From positions 17,997,403 to 18,061,402 of the forward strand of contig OY747702.1 of the NCBI GenBank assembly GCA_963556495.2: 64,000 nt of DNA. The letters are read 5' to 3'. Within the stretch, counting starts at the first letter, position 1, and each line of letters opens with the position of its first letter. The DNA comes from Valencia hispanica (lineage: Eukaryota; Chordata; Actinopteri; Cyprinodontiformes; Valenciidae). The position numbers were made by a program, and so were the translations under genes. Shown piece by piece: positions 36,701-44,957 of this stretch. The notes under the pieces are model-generated. The model was given only the letters and a program-made list of their open reading frames with translations, was not told where the DNA came from and did no database searches.

Positions 36701-37369
36701 GTCTGAAGGCACAGACATGCAGCTTCCAGCAGGAGAAATGCTTGAATCCTCCAGCGAGGAGAAAGCAATGAGGGACTGTTCCTCCAGACAAAAACTGTGA
36801 CTTCTTACCACCATCTCTCCGGAGCTTAGGGAGATGCCCTCATTCAAACAGGATCCTCTACAGGAAGCGTCACTTGAATTCAACTCGCCTTCTCTTTCAG
36901 ACGATTCTGAAGAGATCTCTTCACCTTTACGGTCACGTTCTTTATGTTTACGAAGAGTCTTATACATCTCAGGTCTAGTTTGTCCATGATGAGTACAGCT
37001 CAAGCTTTTATTCCAGGTATTCGGACTTCTGTTTACTGGTGTGACAACAAACGCTTCGTTCATGTTTGAAGTTACGACAGTGAGAAGATCCCGCTGTTGT
37101 GAGGTGGAAGTGTGGCTGTTGCCCACAGAGGAATGCTTATCTAGGCAGCAGTCTGTGTCGATGTAAGGGGAGCCTCTGGCTTCTCTTTCACTCAGGCTGG
37201 AAATACTGTCGGGGTTGGGTGGTGTGGAACACCGCCCGTCTCTCTGTGGGGTAAGAACTGAGCTCTCAAAGGAGTCACTTGGTGAATTAAACGTCTTTGC
37301 CATCTTAGAGCCGGGATGGGATTCAAGTTCAGAGTAAAATCTCCTTCGACTGACAGCGCTGTAATCCAT
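9596..37369 (-). CDS. mtus1: mtus1 (ATIP3-type transcript): microtubule-associated tumour suppressor 1
   Basis: Coding exons in transcript order are 37369-35393, 33626-33407, 30392-30225, 29278-29186, 27664-27545, 22909-22698, 16392-16326, 12614-12400, 12281-12176, 11988-11915, 11823-11728, 11073-10957, 10877-10780 and 9824-9596. Every junction is GT-AG and in phase. They sum to 3792 nt, or 1263 aa; human ATIP3 is about 1270. The N-terminal 659 residues are acidic and Ser/Thr-rich and come from one exon. The next four exons are basic and Ser/Pro-rich, where the family's microtubule-binding region lies. The last nine form a long coiled coil ending in [16 protein letters not shown] and a Ser/Pro tail, both near-identical to vertebrate MTUS1 and distinct from MTUS2. 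Family knowledge: the protein binds and stabilises microtubules and restrains mitotic kinesin and EB1 activity. Which teleost paralogue (a or b) this is cannot be told. Confidence 0.93.
10088..10289. mobile_element. Tc1/mariner-type MITE, about 200 bp
   Basis: Terminal inverted repeats of about 30 bp with few mismatches are visible (left CAGTCAGGCTCAAAATTATT; right, as reverse complement, CAGTTACGCTCAAAGTTATT). TA follows the right end. There is no coding capacity. It sits in the last mtus1 intron. Confidence 0.75.
12615..14439. other. mtus1 intron sequence
   Basis: No exon or classifiable element was found. 13500-13620 is a long AT-only tract built of TTTATTTTAATA-like units. A T-rich run lies at 12660-12690 just upstream of the exon at 12614. 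Confidence 0.4.
14440..15500 (-). pseudogene. Tc1-like transposon relic with frameshifted transposase
   Basis: Reading the minus strand from about 15380, one meets an N-terminal helix-turn-helix piece ([18 protein letters not shown]), then [20 protein letters not shown]. The first catalytic-region block ([13 protein letters not shown]) has Gly where the DD34E aspartate is expected. It is followed by CQHDNATVH with the second Asp and, near 14575-14600, DLNPIENLW with the Glu. The pieces lie in different frames, so the gene is dead. Terminal repeats were not convincingly defined, so the outer limits are approximate. Confidence 0.75.
16326..16392 (-). CDS. mtus1: mtus1 shared internal exon (RDEATRQC)
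   Basis: This 67-nt exon enters in phase 0 after 'ccttgcag' and leaves in phase 1 at 'ctgg|gtaag'. It encodes [20 protein letters not shown] plus two residues, which match the human EEALKQHKTLSQELVNLRG segment. Both the upstream common exon (22698) and the MGC start exon (16933) end in phase 0 and can join it. Confidence 0.93.
16933..16986 (-). CDS. mtus1: Candidate alternative mtus1 first exon: MGCAGSK N terminus
   Basis: An ATG at 16986 opens 18 codons, [18 protein letters not shown], ending exactly at a donor 'agagg|gtaact' in phase 0. The next mtus1 exon (16392) starts in phase 0, so the joined protein would be 351 aa and would keep the coiled coil. Gly2 with Ser6 fits the N-myristoylation pattern, and Cys3, Cys9 and Cys14 would suit palmitoylation, so membrane anchoring is predicted. 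The 5' flank (16990-17130) is more GC-rich than the surrounding intron. That it is transcribed is inference. I cannot confirm from memory whether a mammalian ATIP isoform has the same start. Confidence 0.6.
17130..20768. other. mtus1 intron sequence between exons 16392 and 22698
   Basis: No exon was recognised. A perfect 10-bp inverted repeat lies at 17883-17908 (ATGATACTCT, 6-nt loop) and a 9-bp one with a 4-nt loop at 17767-17788. A short Tc1-end-like piece lies at about 18340-18430 ('gtacaaatgcactccacact'). The remainder shows nothing I can classify. Confidence 0.4.
20771..22148 (+). pseudogene. Tc1-like element, full length, with broken transposase
   Basis: Terminal inverted repeats of roughly 125 bp face each other (left CAGGTGAAACTCAAAAAATT, right end the reverse complement of CAGGGGAAACTCGAAAAATG). 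TA dinucleotides flank them at 20769-20770 and 22149-22150. The transposase begins near 21093 ([20 protein letters not shown]) with a helix-turn-helix region ([12 protein letters not shown]). It continues in shifted frames to [18 protein letters not shown] (second Asp) and DLNHIENLW (Glu) near 21870. Several frameshifts and a stop at 21898 make it non-autonomous. Confidence 0.85.
22698..22909 (-). CDS. mtus1: mtus1 common exon joined by alternative first exons
   Basis: The 212-nt exon enters in phase 1 (acceptor 'ttttacag|TGGAC') and ends in phase 0 (GCTGAG|gtaag). It encodes the [16 protein letters not shown] start and then [20 protein letters not shown], equivalent to the human QLKQLLACGNTKFEALTVV block. 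The ATIP3-type exon (27545), the ATIP1-type exon (25090) and the candidate exon at 24667 all end in phase 1 with G, making the same valine codon at the join. Confidence 0.93.
24667..24724 (-). CDS. mtus1: Candidate additional mtus1 start exon (MKVILGW)
   Basis: An ATG at 24724 opens [19 protein letters not shown] and ends at a strong donor 'attg|gtaag' in phase 1, the phase required by the exon at 22909. The predicted product is 423 aa. The same frame is open upstream of the ATG ([16 protein letters not shown]) as far as a stop near 24800. A pyrimidine-rich acceptor-like site 'cctttttaag' sits at 24766-24775, so this may instead be an internal exon of a longer variant. The fit of donor and phase is seen; use of the exon is inference. 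Confidence 0.4.
25090..25210 (-). CDS. mtus1: mtus1 ATIP1-type first coding exon
   Basis: The exon encodes 40 residues beginning [20 protein letters not shown] and then [10 protein letters not shown], closely matching the human ATIP1 start (MLLSPKFSLSTIHIRLTAKG). It ends in phase 1 at 'caag|cag|gtctgt' and joins the exon at 22909. The predicted isoform is 444 aa; human ATIP1 is 436. The position downstream of the ATIP3-specific exons agrees with the mammalian arrangement of an internal promoter. Confidence 0.9.
25211..25730 (-). promoter_or_regulatory. Probable internal promoter and 5' UTR of the ATIP1-type transcript
   Basis: This region lies directly upstream of the ATIP1-type start codon. 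It contains a GC-box (GGGCGG, 25718-25723, plus-strand reading) in an otherwise AT-rich intron. No TATA box at a fixed distance was seen. Promoter function is inferred from position. Confidence 0.35.
26267..27385 (-). mobile_element. L2/CR1-like LINE, internally deleted, with CAAGG-type 3' tail
   Basis: On the minus strand, 27379-27080 encodes a reverse-transcriptase piece with [20 protein letters not shown] and then [15 protein letters not shown], which carries the FDTVDH catalytic-region motif of CR1/L2 elements. 26859-26620 encodes a later piece ([30 protein letters not shown]). The sequence between and after is missing or scrambled. The 3' end, at 26267, is the 'ggcaaggcaattttatttgt' repeat. 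It lies in the mtus1 intron between exons 27545 and 22909. Confidence 0.85.
27545..33626 (-). CDS. mtus1: mtus1 basic Ser/Pro-rich exons of the ATIP3-type chain
   Basis: Four exons are seen. 33626-33407 encodes [20 protein letters not shown] and ends INSE. 30392-30225 encodes [20 protein letters not shown]. 29278-29186 encodes [16 protein letters not shown]. 27664-27545 encodes [20 protein letters not shown]. Phases run 0 to 1, then 1 to 1 three times. The composition (many K, R, S, P; few hydrophobics) fits the disordered microtubule-binding part of ATIP3. Sequence conservation with human is weak here, so the assignment rests on phase, splice sites and position. Confidence 0.85.
27985..28636 (+). 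mobile_element. hAT-family non-autonomous element, 652 bp
   Basis: It begins CAGGGGTGCCCAACCCCCGG and ends in 'ggttggggaccactg', giving imperfect inverted ends of the CAGNGGTSCCCAACC type. The 8-bp flanks are CTTTAAAC (27977-27984) and CTTTAAAG (28637-28644), a near-perfect hAT-length target duplication. Inside, an ATG at 28231 opens [20 protein letters not shown] and stops after a few more residues, resembling the start of a hAT transposase. No catalytic region is present. Confidence 0.85.
30890..31205 (+). mobile_element. 3' end of a fish LINE
   Basis: The plus strand encodes a C-terminal fragment ([20 protein letters not shown] then [20 protein letters not shown]). It is followed by the tail 'aatttcccgttgggattaat aaagtaattttgaatttgaa'. 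The same kind of tail recurs at 44843-44895 and 53020-53080. It is 5' truncated, as is usual for LINEs, and sits in the mtus1 intron between exons 33407 and 30392. Confidence 0.7.
31210..32115 (-). mobile_element. Degenerate Tc1-like transposon
   Basis: This is a decayed minus-oriented copy of the family at 33721-35290. It has a block equivalent to 'agcagatggaagcatgaagtgct' at 31501-31532, 'ggaccaacaccagcaga' at 31574-31590, 'taagccctctgaacagccag' at 31995-32014, and 'ctaattttttgagacgggga' at 32094-32113. It is heavily rearranged. Confidence 0.7.
32116..33406. other. mtus1 intron sequence
   Basis: No exon was recognised. 32330-32740 looks like an old interspersed repeat (it contains 'ctgggtattccagctaggtt') but I cannot classify it. 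Confidence 0.3.
33652..33720. repeat. (TA)n / (CA)n microsatellite
   Basis: An alternating AT tract of about 46 bp runs into a CA tract just before the left end of the Tc1-like element. A second AT tract (35290-35310) follows its right end. Confidence 0.95.
33721..35290 (-). pseudogene. Tc1-like element with ~215-bp terminal inverted repeats and broken transposase
   Basis: The ends AGGTCCTTCTC...GAAGGACCT are mirrored for about 215 bp on each side (33721-33950 and 35075-35290). The transposase runs on the minus strand from [20 protein letters not shown] near 34960. A frameshift and a TGA fall near 34790-34830, and another shift near 34540. The longest open part (34559-33996) has [18 protein letters not shown] (second Asp) and [16 protein letters not shown] (Glu) and ends in FPTKY. 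The DD34E layout is recognisable, but the frame breaks prevent activity. It sits in mtus1 between the two first coding exons of the ATIP3 chain. Confidence 0.88.
35393..37369 (-). CDS. mtus1: mtus1 large first coding exon of the ATIP3-type transcript
   Basis: This exon encodes 659 residues starting [20 protein letters not shown] and ends in phase 0 at 'ctggtg|gtgagt'. The 5' border is an acceptor 'ttttttacag' at 37396. The ATG is the first in the exon that opens the long frame. The sequence is Ser/Thr/Glu-rich and probably disordered, and becomes Lys-rich around [20 protein letters not shown]. Similarity to mammalian ATIP3 is patchy, as expected for this fast-evolving half. Confidence 0.9.
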
Positions 37370-37395
37370 TACATTGGTTGAGCAGGCATGAACAT
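37369..37395 (-). promoter_or_regulatory. Short upstream ORF overlapping the mtus1 ATIP3-type start codon
   Basis: The exon opens with ATG (37395) and runs 8 codons (MFMPAQPM) to TAA. The A of that TAA is the A of the main ATG (TAATG, 37371-37367). If this exon is spliced to a non-coding first exon, ribosomes would meet this upstream ORF immediately before the main start. Confidence 0.6.
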
Positions 37396-37399
37396 CTGT

Positions 37400-40300
37400 A
37401 AAAAAAAAGATAATGTTACTTTCTTCCTAAACACTCACCTAAAAATGCATTTAATGAACTTTACAGAAATATGTATAAAAAAAATAAAAAAATAAAAAAA
37501 ACAAGAAGTCATGAAATATGCCCAGGTGATCCATGATAATAATACCATGATAATTCCATCTACTGGATGGGAAACAACTATTGTCGATACCAGCTTGTAT
37601 CATTTTATGACCAACACTTTACATTCCTCTTAAAACAAGTTTGATAAAGCTAAAATGAGCCAACATATGTAAATTATTAATAAGCTTAGCCTTAAATAAA
37701 CTATTAGGCAAGCAGTCATTTAGTCTGAGAAGTTGACATCCTAATAGCTTTGCTGTGGCACTATTGGGTTTGTTTAAGCAGGTTGGACTGCAAAGCTTGC
37801 CAGCCACCACAACAATGGCACCACTGTAGAACCAAACAAAGAAAGAGGGAAGGATATCAGATCACAAACAGCTTGAAAATGTTCAACTAGAAAAGACTGA
37901 GGGCATTCTTTACCATTTTGAAAAAAAAACACCTGCATAGGTTTATATGCACATATCTAATACAAATATTTAATACCTCGTTCAGTTCAATGTCTCCACC
38001 CAATACATTGATGATGCTTCTGCTTGATAAGCAGGCTGAGTCAAGATCATAGAGGCTGAGGGATTATCTCAGTGTGCAAATCAGAAAATTCCCTTTAAAA
38101 TCTCTCCCATTTGTTTGTAACATTTTATATAATTTAGAATGTTATAAAATTAAATAGGCAGAAGCATTTCAAACCCTTAGCTGGGCTCTGCTTATCATTA
38201 CTTGGGTACTTTCTGTTGCAAAATGCTTTAACAGAACAGGAAGTTGTTCTAATAACTTGGCATCATAATAAACCTTTGTGCGTACTAAGCTCTAGTGAAA
38301 TTGTGACCAAAGAGTTTTATAAAACCTAAAACAATGAAGAAAATACATAGGCTTCCTAACTAGCGTTATAAAATAGTGGGAAAGCATACTGAGAAGACCG
38401 CATTGGCTGTGATGAACTCATTTTCCTCACGCTTCTCTTTCGCCATCATGATGTTCTCCAGCGCCCTGCCTCTTGCCCGGCGACCTCTGCAGGTAGACAC
38501 CAGCCCGACTCTCAAAGATGAGTGCATTTAGGCAATGGATTAATGTTCTTCAGCTTTATTCTACGTCATGTATAGATATCCAACGCTGTGAAAGTCCATC
38601 CAACTGACAGAATGAATTGTTGGCAGGCACAGTGCGGATGCCTTTTTTGGAAATATAGTAAGCCAACTAAACATTCCATCAAAGCAGTCCTTTGCGATTG
38701 CATTACTGCGAACACCGCCATTGAGATCACCAATGCAATCCAATATATCGTGCAGCTTTAATGCAACCTCGAGTGTGCAAAACTAGAATGACACTGAACC
38801 GTTTTTTAACTACGTTACTTCTTGCCAATTAAATCTACAAATAAAACATCTGATAAAAAGGAGTCACCACATTTGAACATTAAGACTTTAAAACATTAAC
38901 TAAAACAAACAACTACATGTAATAAAAAATAAATAAAAGCAAAAAAAAAAATACTATTGTTATTATAAAAAAGTACAAATATTTTAAAGTGTAGAGCTAA
39001 TGGCACGTTTGTTTTTTTTAACATGGCCACTATTCAATACAGAGTAAATACCTGATATTTTATCATCCTCAGAACACGTTGTTGAAAATTACAAGCTTTA
39101 CAATCAAATCTGAATTTATAGAGCCTTGAAGAATTGCTGTACACACTGAACTTTGGCATGGACTACCTTTCCAAGGTAACATAATCAGCAGGTGAAATGC
39201 TGATAAGGGGCAGTGATTGTCCTGGTTAAGAATGTAGATTAGTGTTTCATGTTATTATGTAAGAAACACAAGCTCCTTCAGACTCCATGTCCTGTCGGTG
39301 TTTATAGGAAAATAGAGCCAAAGAGTTCAAAGCGGCAAAGCACTAAACCAAAATTAACTGTTTACAACACCTGAAGAGTTGAAGTTTAGTATGAACTAAC
39401 CTTCAGAGTCCACTGGTCCTCTCTCCGTCCACTGATATAGATTAAGGATAAAATGTGTCTATGTTTCATTTTGTTTCAGGAGAGTCAACCATCCCCATTT
39501 CCCTTCGCGGGCGTTGAAGCCAGCCAACTGGGGCAGACTTTGGTGCAAGTTAGCCTCCATCCCACCAGCCCTCTTGCCTTGTGTTCAAAATTCAGCCGTG
39601 CATCACTAACAACAAAGGCTGAATGTGCAGTTGTTGGTTTAGGTTTTTTTCTCCCCCTCAGTAAGGTCACTTTCTCCATGCAGGATTGATGTCTCTCCCA
39701 GCAGCTCCTGTGTAAGACATCAGGAGTTTTCCTGCTCCATGCTCTGGCTGTACAACACGTGTCAAGGTCCAGCTAGAACCTGCGCTCCCAGTTAGGTTGC
39801 AAGTTTACAAAAGGAGCAAGGCAACTTGTCACCTTATCCTACTGAAAGGGGAGTGGCCACGGACAGCTAGGCTGAGCGGGCATTCAGTGTTGCTAAGCAG
39901 CCAAAGTCTTTCTGCTATGAAGCAAAGGATCAGGCAGCTTTTATGTGTTGAACAAATGATGGGAGCAGAAAGGCAACAAGCCACGGTGATAAAAGGATAA
40001 AAAGAAATACAAAAAGACCTTCGGTATGTGACCACTTCACTTCCCAATGACCCACTGGAATTTGAACTAAAACTCACATTTTCTATTCAAGTCAAAGACT
40101 CTTTGTTTATCCCAAAGGGAAAATAAATCCTGTCACAATTCATATCATCAAAGTATGGTTTGTTGTGGATGGTGATGCTCTAGCAAAGAGGGATCTCTGG
40201 TAGCAGTCAGTCTTGCATCAAATCAGAAAAGGCCTCTGACGGAAGGCGGTTGCTGTATGACAGTCTCATAGGTGACATGACAGCTCAATATTCGGACAGC

Positions 40301-42059
40301 AGAGTTGATATTCCACAGTAACATTGCTAATCCACCTCCTTTGCTTTTGCTGCTCACAGCATTTGCATTTTGCAACTCCTCTCTTTTTTTATCCTTTTCA
40401 ACTCCTTTGGGATCCTAGTTCAGGTTTTATTTCAGATTTTGAGATGCTAATCAAAATAATGCCTTGTTGCTATGGTTACGCATCAAAACAACTGTCCAAA
40501 AGTAAAAAAATGTAAGAGCAAAAATCCACATTGCATCACGCAAACTGCACAGACTCAGCAGGGCTGAGAGGTTCTCCTCGGCTCTCGCTGACGACGTCAG
40601 TGTTCGACGACACAAACAGATTGGCATTTGATCCTGACTCAACAGCAGAGCTGTGACACCAGTCAGGACCCCTGAGACCCCCGCTATTTCTGCTTAATCT
40701 ATATAAAGCCAGACGAGCCGCTCCAATCATGAGCGAAGATGACATGTAAATCACTAAACGGAGTAGATCACCACAGAGCTCTGTGGTGTCTTATATCCTG
40801 GGAAATAATATTAAATGGCTGTGTTATGTAATTGAAGCCGTTCAGCTATATTAGCCAAGTAAGATGGTTTTAAAGAGAAACCAGGAGTGACGCGCATTGC
40901 AGAGAACACACAGTGCACCGTACATTCAAAGTACCTGTGGGCTTGATTATTATCATTATAATTAAGGAGACAACTAAGAAAAAGGCCAAACAGGAACAGG
41001 CTTAAAAAAAAAACACATGTAGAAAATGTAAAGATGTAAAAATCCTTTAGAAGCTAAAAATCAAACCAAACATACAAGTAAACAACCACAAAAAGGTGAA
41101 AAATTAGATACAATATTAATAAGCAAACAATCAAAAACAGAAGAACTACAGTGATAGAAAGAGGTTAAAAACATGTTGAATGTCAAAGTGAGCCACAAGA
41201 TGACCCTAATTCCCCCTGTGATGGACTGATGGCCTGTGATAGACTCCAGCCTGCATGAAAGTAAAAGTTTTACAATCTTCACAGGGGAAAATAAAACAAA
41301 TACACCACACAGGATCCATTTTCTTAAATTACAATTACACGAATAACATCTCAGAGTTCAAATCAGAAATCTAAACGTGATACATCATCAGCTCAAAAGG
41401 TAAATGCTCAATGCTACAGCCTTAAAGAAATGCAGAATTTAGGCTGAGATGTAGTTAGAACACCGACTTCCAGCCTGCCTGTGTGTGATCATGGTAAACT
41501 TTGTGTGATATTTGTGGAAATATCTAAGTTCATGCAAAGTCAAAGCAGAGCGTCTGGATTCTACACAGCTAAAAAAAATATAAATAAAAAAAATAAAAAA
41601 AAATAATTTAAACTAATATCTGCTTGGTTTGTTGTTTTCACTTAGTTACCAGTAAAACACTAAATCCACATGGAGGAAATATCGTCTCATTGGAACCAGA
41701 CTTTCTTAATACATTGAATTTATAGCACTGAATATTCCCTAGATCCACTATTTAATCCTAAACCCAAGTCACATTGCTCCTAATTTACAGTATTTACAAG
41801 TTCCCTTATTTAGGGAGACACCATCTTGTTTAAAGCTTGTATTTAAAAGACATAAAATATATAAATCCAGATCACAGTGTTAGCTGTACCATAACTCTCT
41901 CTAGAAGGCAGTTGCTGGTCAAAACGTTGCCCTTTTGCAACCGACAGCTTGTCCCCGTCTGGTCTCCTTCAGCTGGCTTGAACACTACAGTCCTTATACG
42001 TAACAGAATATGTTTTAGATTTTAAAGCCATGTGTTATTAGTTACAGGACAGCACTTAC
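37400..42059. other. mtus1 first intron (predicted)
   Basis: No confirmed exon was found. 38400-38510 holds a minus-strand open stretch (MMAKEKREENEFITANAVFS) of unclear status. 39440-40020 and 40330-40760 contain GC-richer blocks without a recognisable gene. A TATA-like TATATAAAG lies at 40700-40708 (plus). Confidence 0.35.
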
Positions 42060-42200
42060 CGCCAGCTACCAACGAACACAGTGAATTCCAGCGGTGAAAA
42101 TAAAAGCGGAGCTAACTGCTTGTTATTTTTGCTAGTTTCCCTACAGTGCTGGACTATTTCTGCTTATGTCACTTTACAAACGTCGAGTAACTTCTAAAAA
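42060..42200 (-). other. mtus1: Probable non-coding first exon of mtus1 (ATIP3-type)
   Basis: A strong donor 'ctggcg|gtaagt' at 42060/42059 follows about 100 nt of sequence without a long reading frame. Its position about 4.7 kb upstream of the acceptor at 37396 suits a 5' UTR exon. The 5' limit is arbitrary. Inference from splice signal and position only. Confidence 0.4.
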
Positions 42201-44840
42201 AATAAATACATAATAATACTAATTTAAAAACAAAACTTTACCACCTGCTCAGAATTGAACGTCCTAAAGTATGTAAATATGTTTCTAACATACATGAACG
42301 TTGAGAGAGTGCGCAGATCTGGGAGGCTACCTGTTACCCTGGAGACCAGACGTCGTCTCTGGAGAGCAATTAGTTCCACCTGGACATTACTGGCTTTTCA
42401 CGGCACAAGTCATGGAACCAGTCTGATATTTAACACGACACACTGGTATTTACCACACTTTAGCTATCATGCCGAAGTGATGAAAGAGTTGTTTGGACGA
42501 ACTTTGACTCCTGAGAGATACAGAGGTGGTGGGTTTGGAGTCCACTATAGGCTAATAATCAGCTCAAAACGACTGGATGTTACTTAAATCCTACCAAACA
42601 CAGATTGGCCTTACTCTTAGCAGTCCTGTGGACAATATTGTTTGACAAAATACGGATATTAATTGTATATAATTCACAGGCTGTTGCTGATGTAAAACAA
42701 GAGTTGATTGTATAACTGCAGTTTCACTGCATGGAATAAACAAGAGTATGAAGTTTATGCAAAAAAAAAAACAAAAAACTTTTTACAGATAAATCTCAAT
42801 ACAATAGAATTTCATCTTAAATTAATTATATCAGAAAATAAGCTCATAAAGTCAAACCTTTATAGATCCATTACACACAGGGATGATACATTACATAAGT
42901 GTTCAAAATTACATCGTTAAAGAATTAGATTATGTAAGATTTTCATAATAATGTTATGTCCTTATGGCCTACACAATAATTGACTGTCTGCTTGACAGTT
43001 GTACTGTAGACAGTCACTGAAATCTTCCATAAGGGTAGGCCACAGAAGTTCATTGTGAAAAAGTTATGTGGAAGGAAAAACTCTGCTTTGTCCCTAAAAT
43101 TCCTTGTGCTGCTTTTTTCTTTCAGCTATGTAGGTTAAGTTTGTAGAGTGAACAACTAATAGTTGTTTAATAGATTCTTCCACCTGAGTTGTGGCTCTCT
43201 GCAGCTCCTCCAGAGTTATCTAGGACCTCTTGACTGCTTCTCTGATTCATGTAGATGTTTCCTGGCCCGTTGGGTCAGCATTTTTTCTCTGAGTCTAGCT
43301 AAATAAAACTCGTAGTGACACAAATATTACATGACATTTTGAAAAAAAGACCACTAGTCATTTTAGGGAAATATCTAAGTTTAGAAATTTTGCCATTTTT
43401 AAAAAACACCATTTTATTTCTGTTATTAGATTTTTTTAATAAAAAAAAAGAAAAACTTTTGCAATAAAAAAGTTGTTCTTTAGGATGTTGCTATTTGTGG
43501 AAGATGCAATTGTTTAAAAAAATATATATTTTGTTGTTTGTAAAAACTTTCTCCCTAACCTGTCTGCTGTGTTCTTTGGTCTTCAAGATGCTGTTTGTTC
43601 TGTAACAAACCTCTGAGGCCTGCACGGACCAGCTGGATTCCTACTTTTCTCTCATAAATGTTTCACATTAGAAGAGTTGTGAAGACACCTGATTGCACTG
43701 GGTTTGAAAAAAAAAAAATGAAAGGAAAAAGTGTTTTGGAAAAAGGTGCACAACCAGCCTTGAGTGGATTGTGAAACAAAGGAAATTTATTTACACAAAA
43801 CATTGCCTCAACATGGCGTGGAGGCTGCTTTAATAACTCATCTTCATGTCCCTCATCATACTCTTAAAATCCTTTTATAACTGGAGTTAACTATCATCCT
43901 TTTTTTTTTAGGGTTTTACCTTCTGAATGTGGGGGAAAACGCATAATGTAACACAAAGAAAGTTCATATTAAGTTATAAATATGTACTAACACAAATTTC
44001 CTTTGATTAGTTTAGGAAAAAATAAGAGCAGCTAAAAAAGAACGACATGTGACGGAGAAAAAAACTGAAATGGACAATTAAGTTTGCCAGATTTAATGAA
44101 GCCTAAATATTTGAATTACCGGATTGCCATTTTCTATTAAAGTCGGTAGTAATTGGATAAGAGGTTGAAAAATTAATAAACTGTGATATTAAGAAAGTTT
44201 GATGCTAAATGTTTATAAAAAATGGGAGATGTGATTAAGCAGAATACACTTTAGAACATATCTCAATCCAGAGCAGTTCCTTTATCTTGCACCAGTGATT
44301 TAATTCCAATATTCTCAATTGTACCATAAAAAAAAAAAAAGAGGAGTGGATCCGAGGCACTCTGGTCAATAAAAGTCCTTTATTTAGTCTAGAGGGACAT
44401 GTCATTGGATTTCCCTTTTTGGATCCTGATGAGCACCGGTTTTGCCACACATATCTCCCACAGAAGCACTCACTGCTCCTCTCTTACTTAGTACCATTCT
44501 TTTAATTTTTTGCTATATTTATGTAATTTGACATGTGTAAGAAACAGTAGACATTATAGTTTGTTGAATTTAGATTTTAATAGGTTTTAAAGAAAATAAT
44601 CCAATGGATATTTAATTTAAATGGATGCCGGAATATCATTCAGAATCAAACAAAGATAAGATAAAATATATATATTTAACATCTTTTTTTTACTACTTAA
44701 CCTTTACCCTAAAAATCAGGCTATGAGGAGGAAAATATTAAACGAACGGTAATATTGTTTCACCCACTCGTAATACAGATGACCAGTAAATTCTTCATAA
44801 TTTTTTTATTACATGGTGTGAAATAATTTTTGGCTATTTT
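42200..44840. other. Intergenic region between mtus1 and the 44958 transposon
   Basis: A 110-codon plus-strand frame at 42255-42587 has no recognisable domain. 43000-43290 is a minus-oriented Tc1-like fragment ('gattcttccacctgagttgt', then 'gctctctgcagctcctccag'). The rest is AT-rich and shows nothing I can classify. Confidence 0.4.
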
Positions 44841-44842
44841 GA

Positions 44843-44895
44843 TAGGCTATTACTTAATTTCCCTCTGGAATCAATAAAGTATTTTTGAATTTTAA
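44843..44895 (+). repeat. Solo LINE 3' tail
   Basis: 'Cttaatttccctctggaatc' followed by 'aataaagtatttttgaattt' matches the LINE tails at 31160 and 53040. No coding remnant is attached. Confidence 0.6.
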
Positions 44896-44957
44896 AGAAA
44901 TACATGTAAAGTTTCCCTACAGGATAATTAAAATGACAATATTAAACTTCCAATACA

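Noticed and set aside
9596..37369. Assigning the minus-strand gene to MTUS2
   Set aside because: The C-terminal [20 protein letters not shown] block, the SPR-rich tail, the ATIP1-type start and linkage to pdgfrl all point to MTUS1.
42255..42587. 110-codon plus-strand frame
   Set aside because: No recognisable domain, no splice context and no clear codon bias. It is not called a gene.
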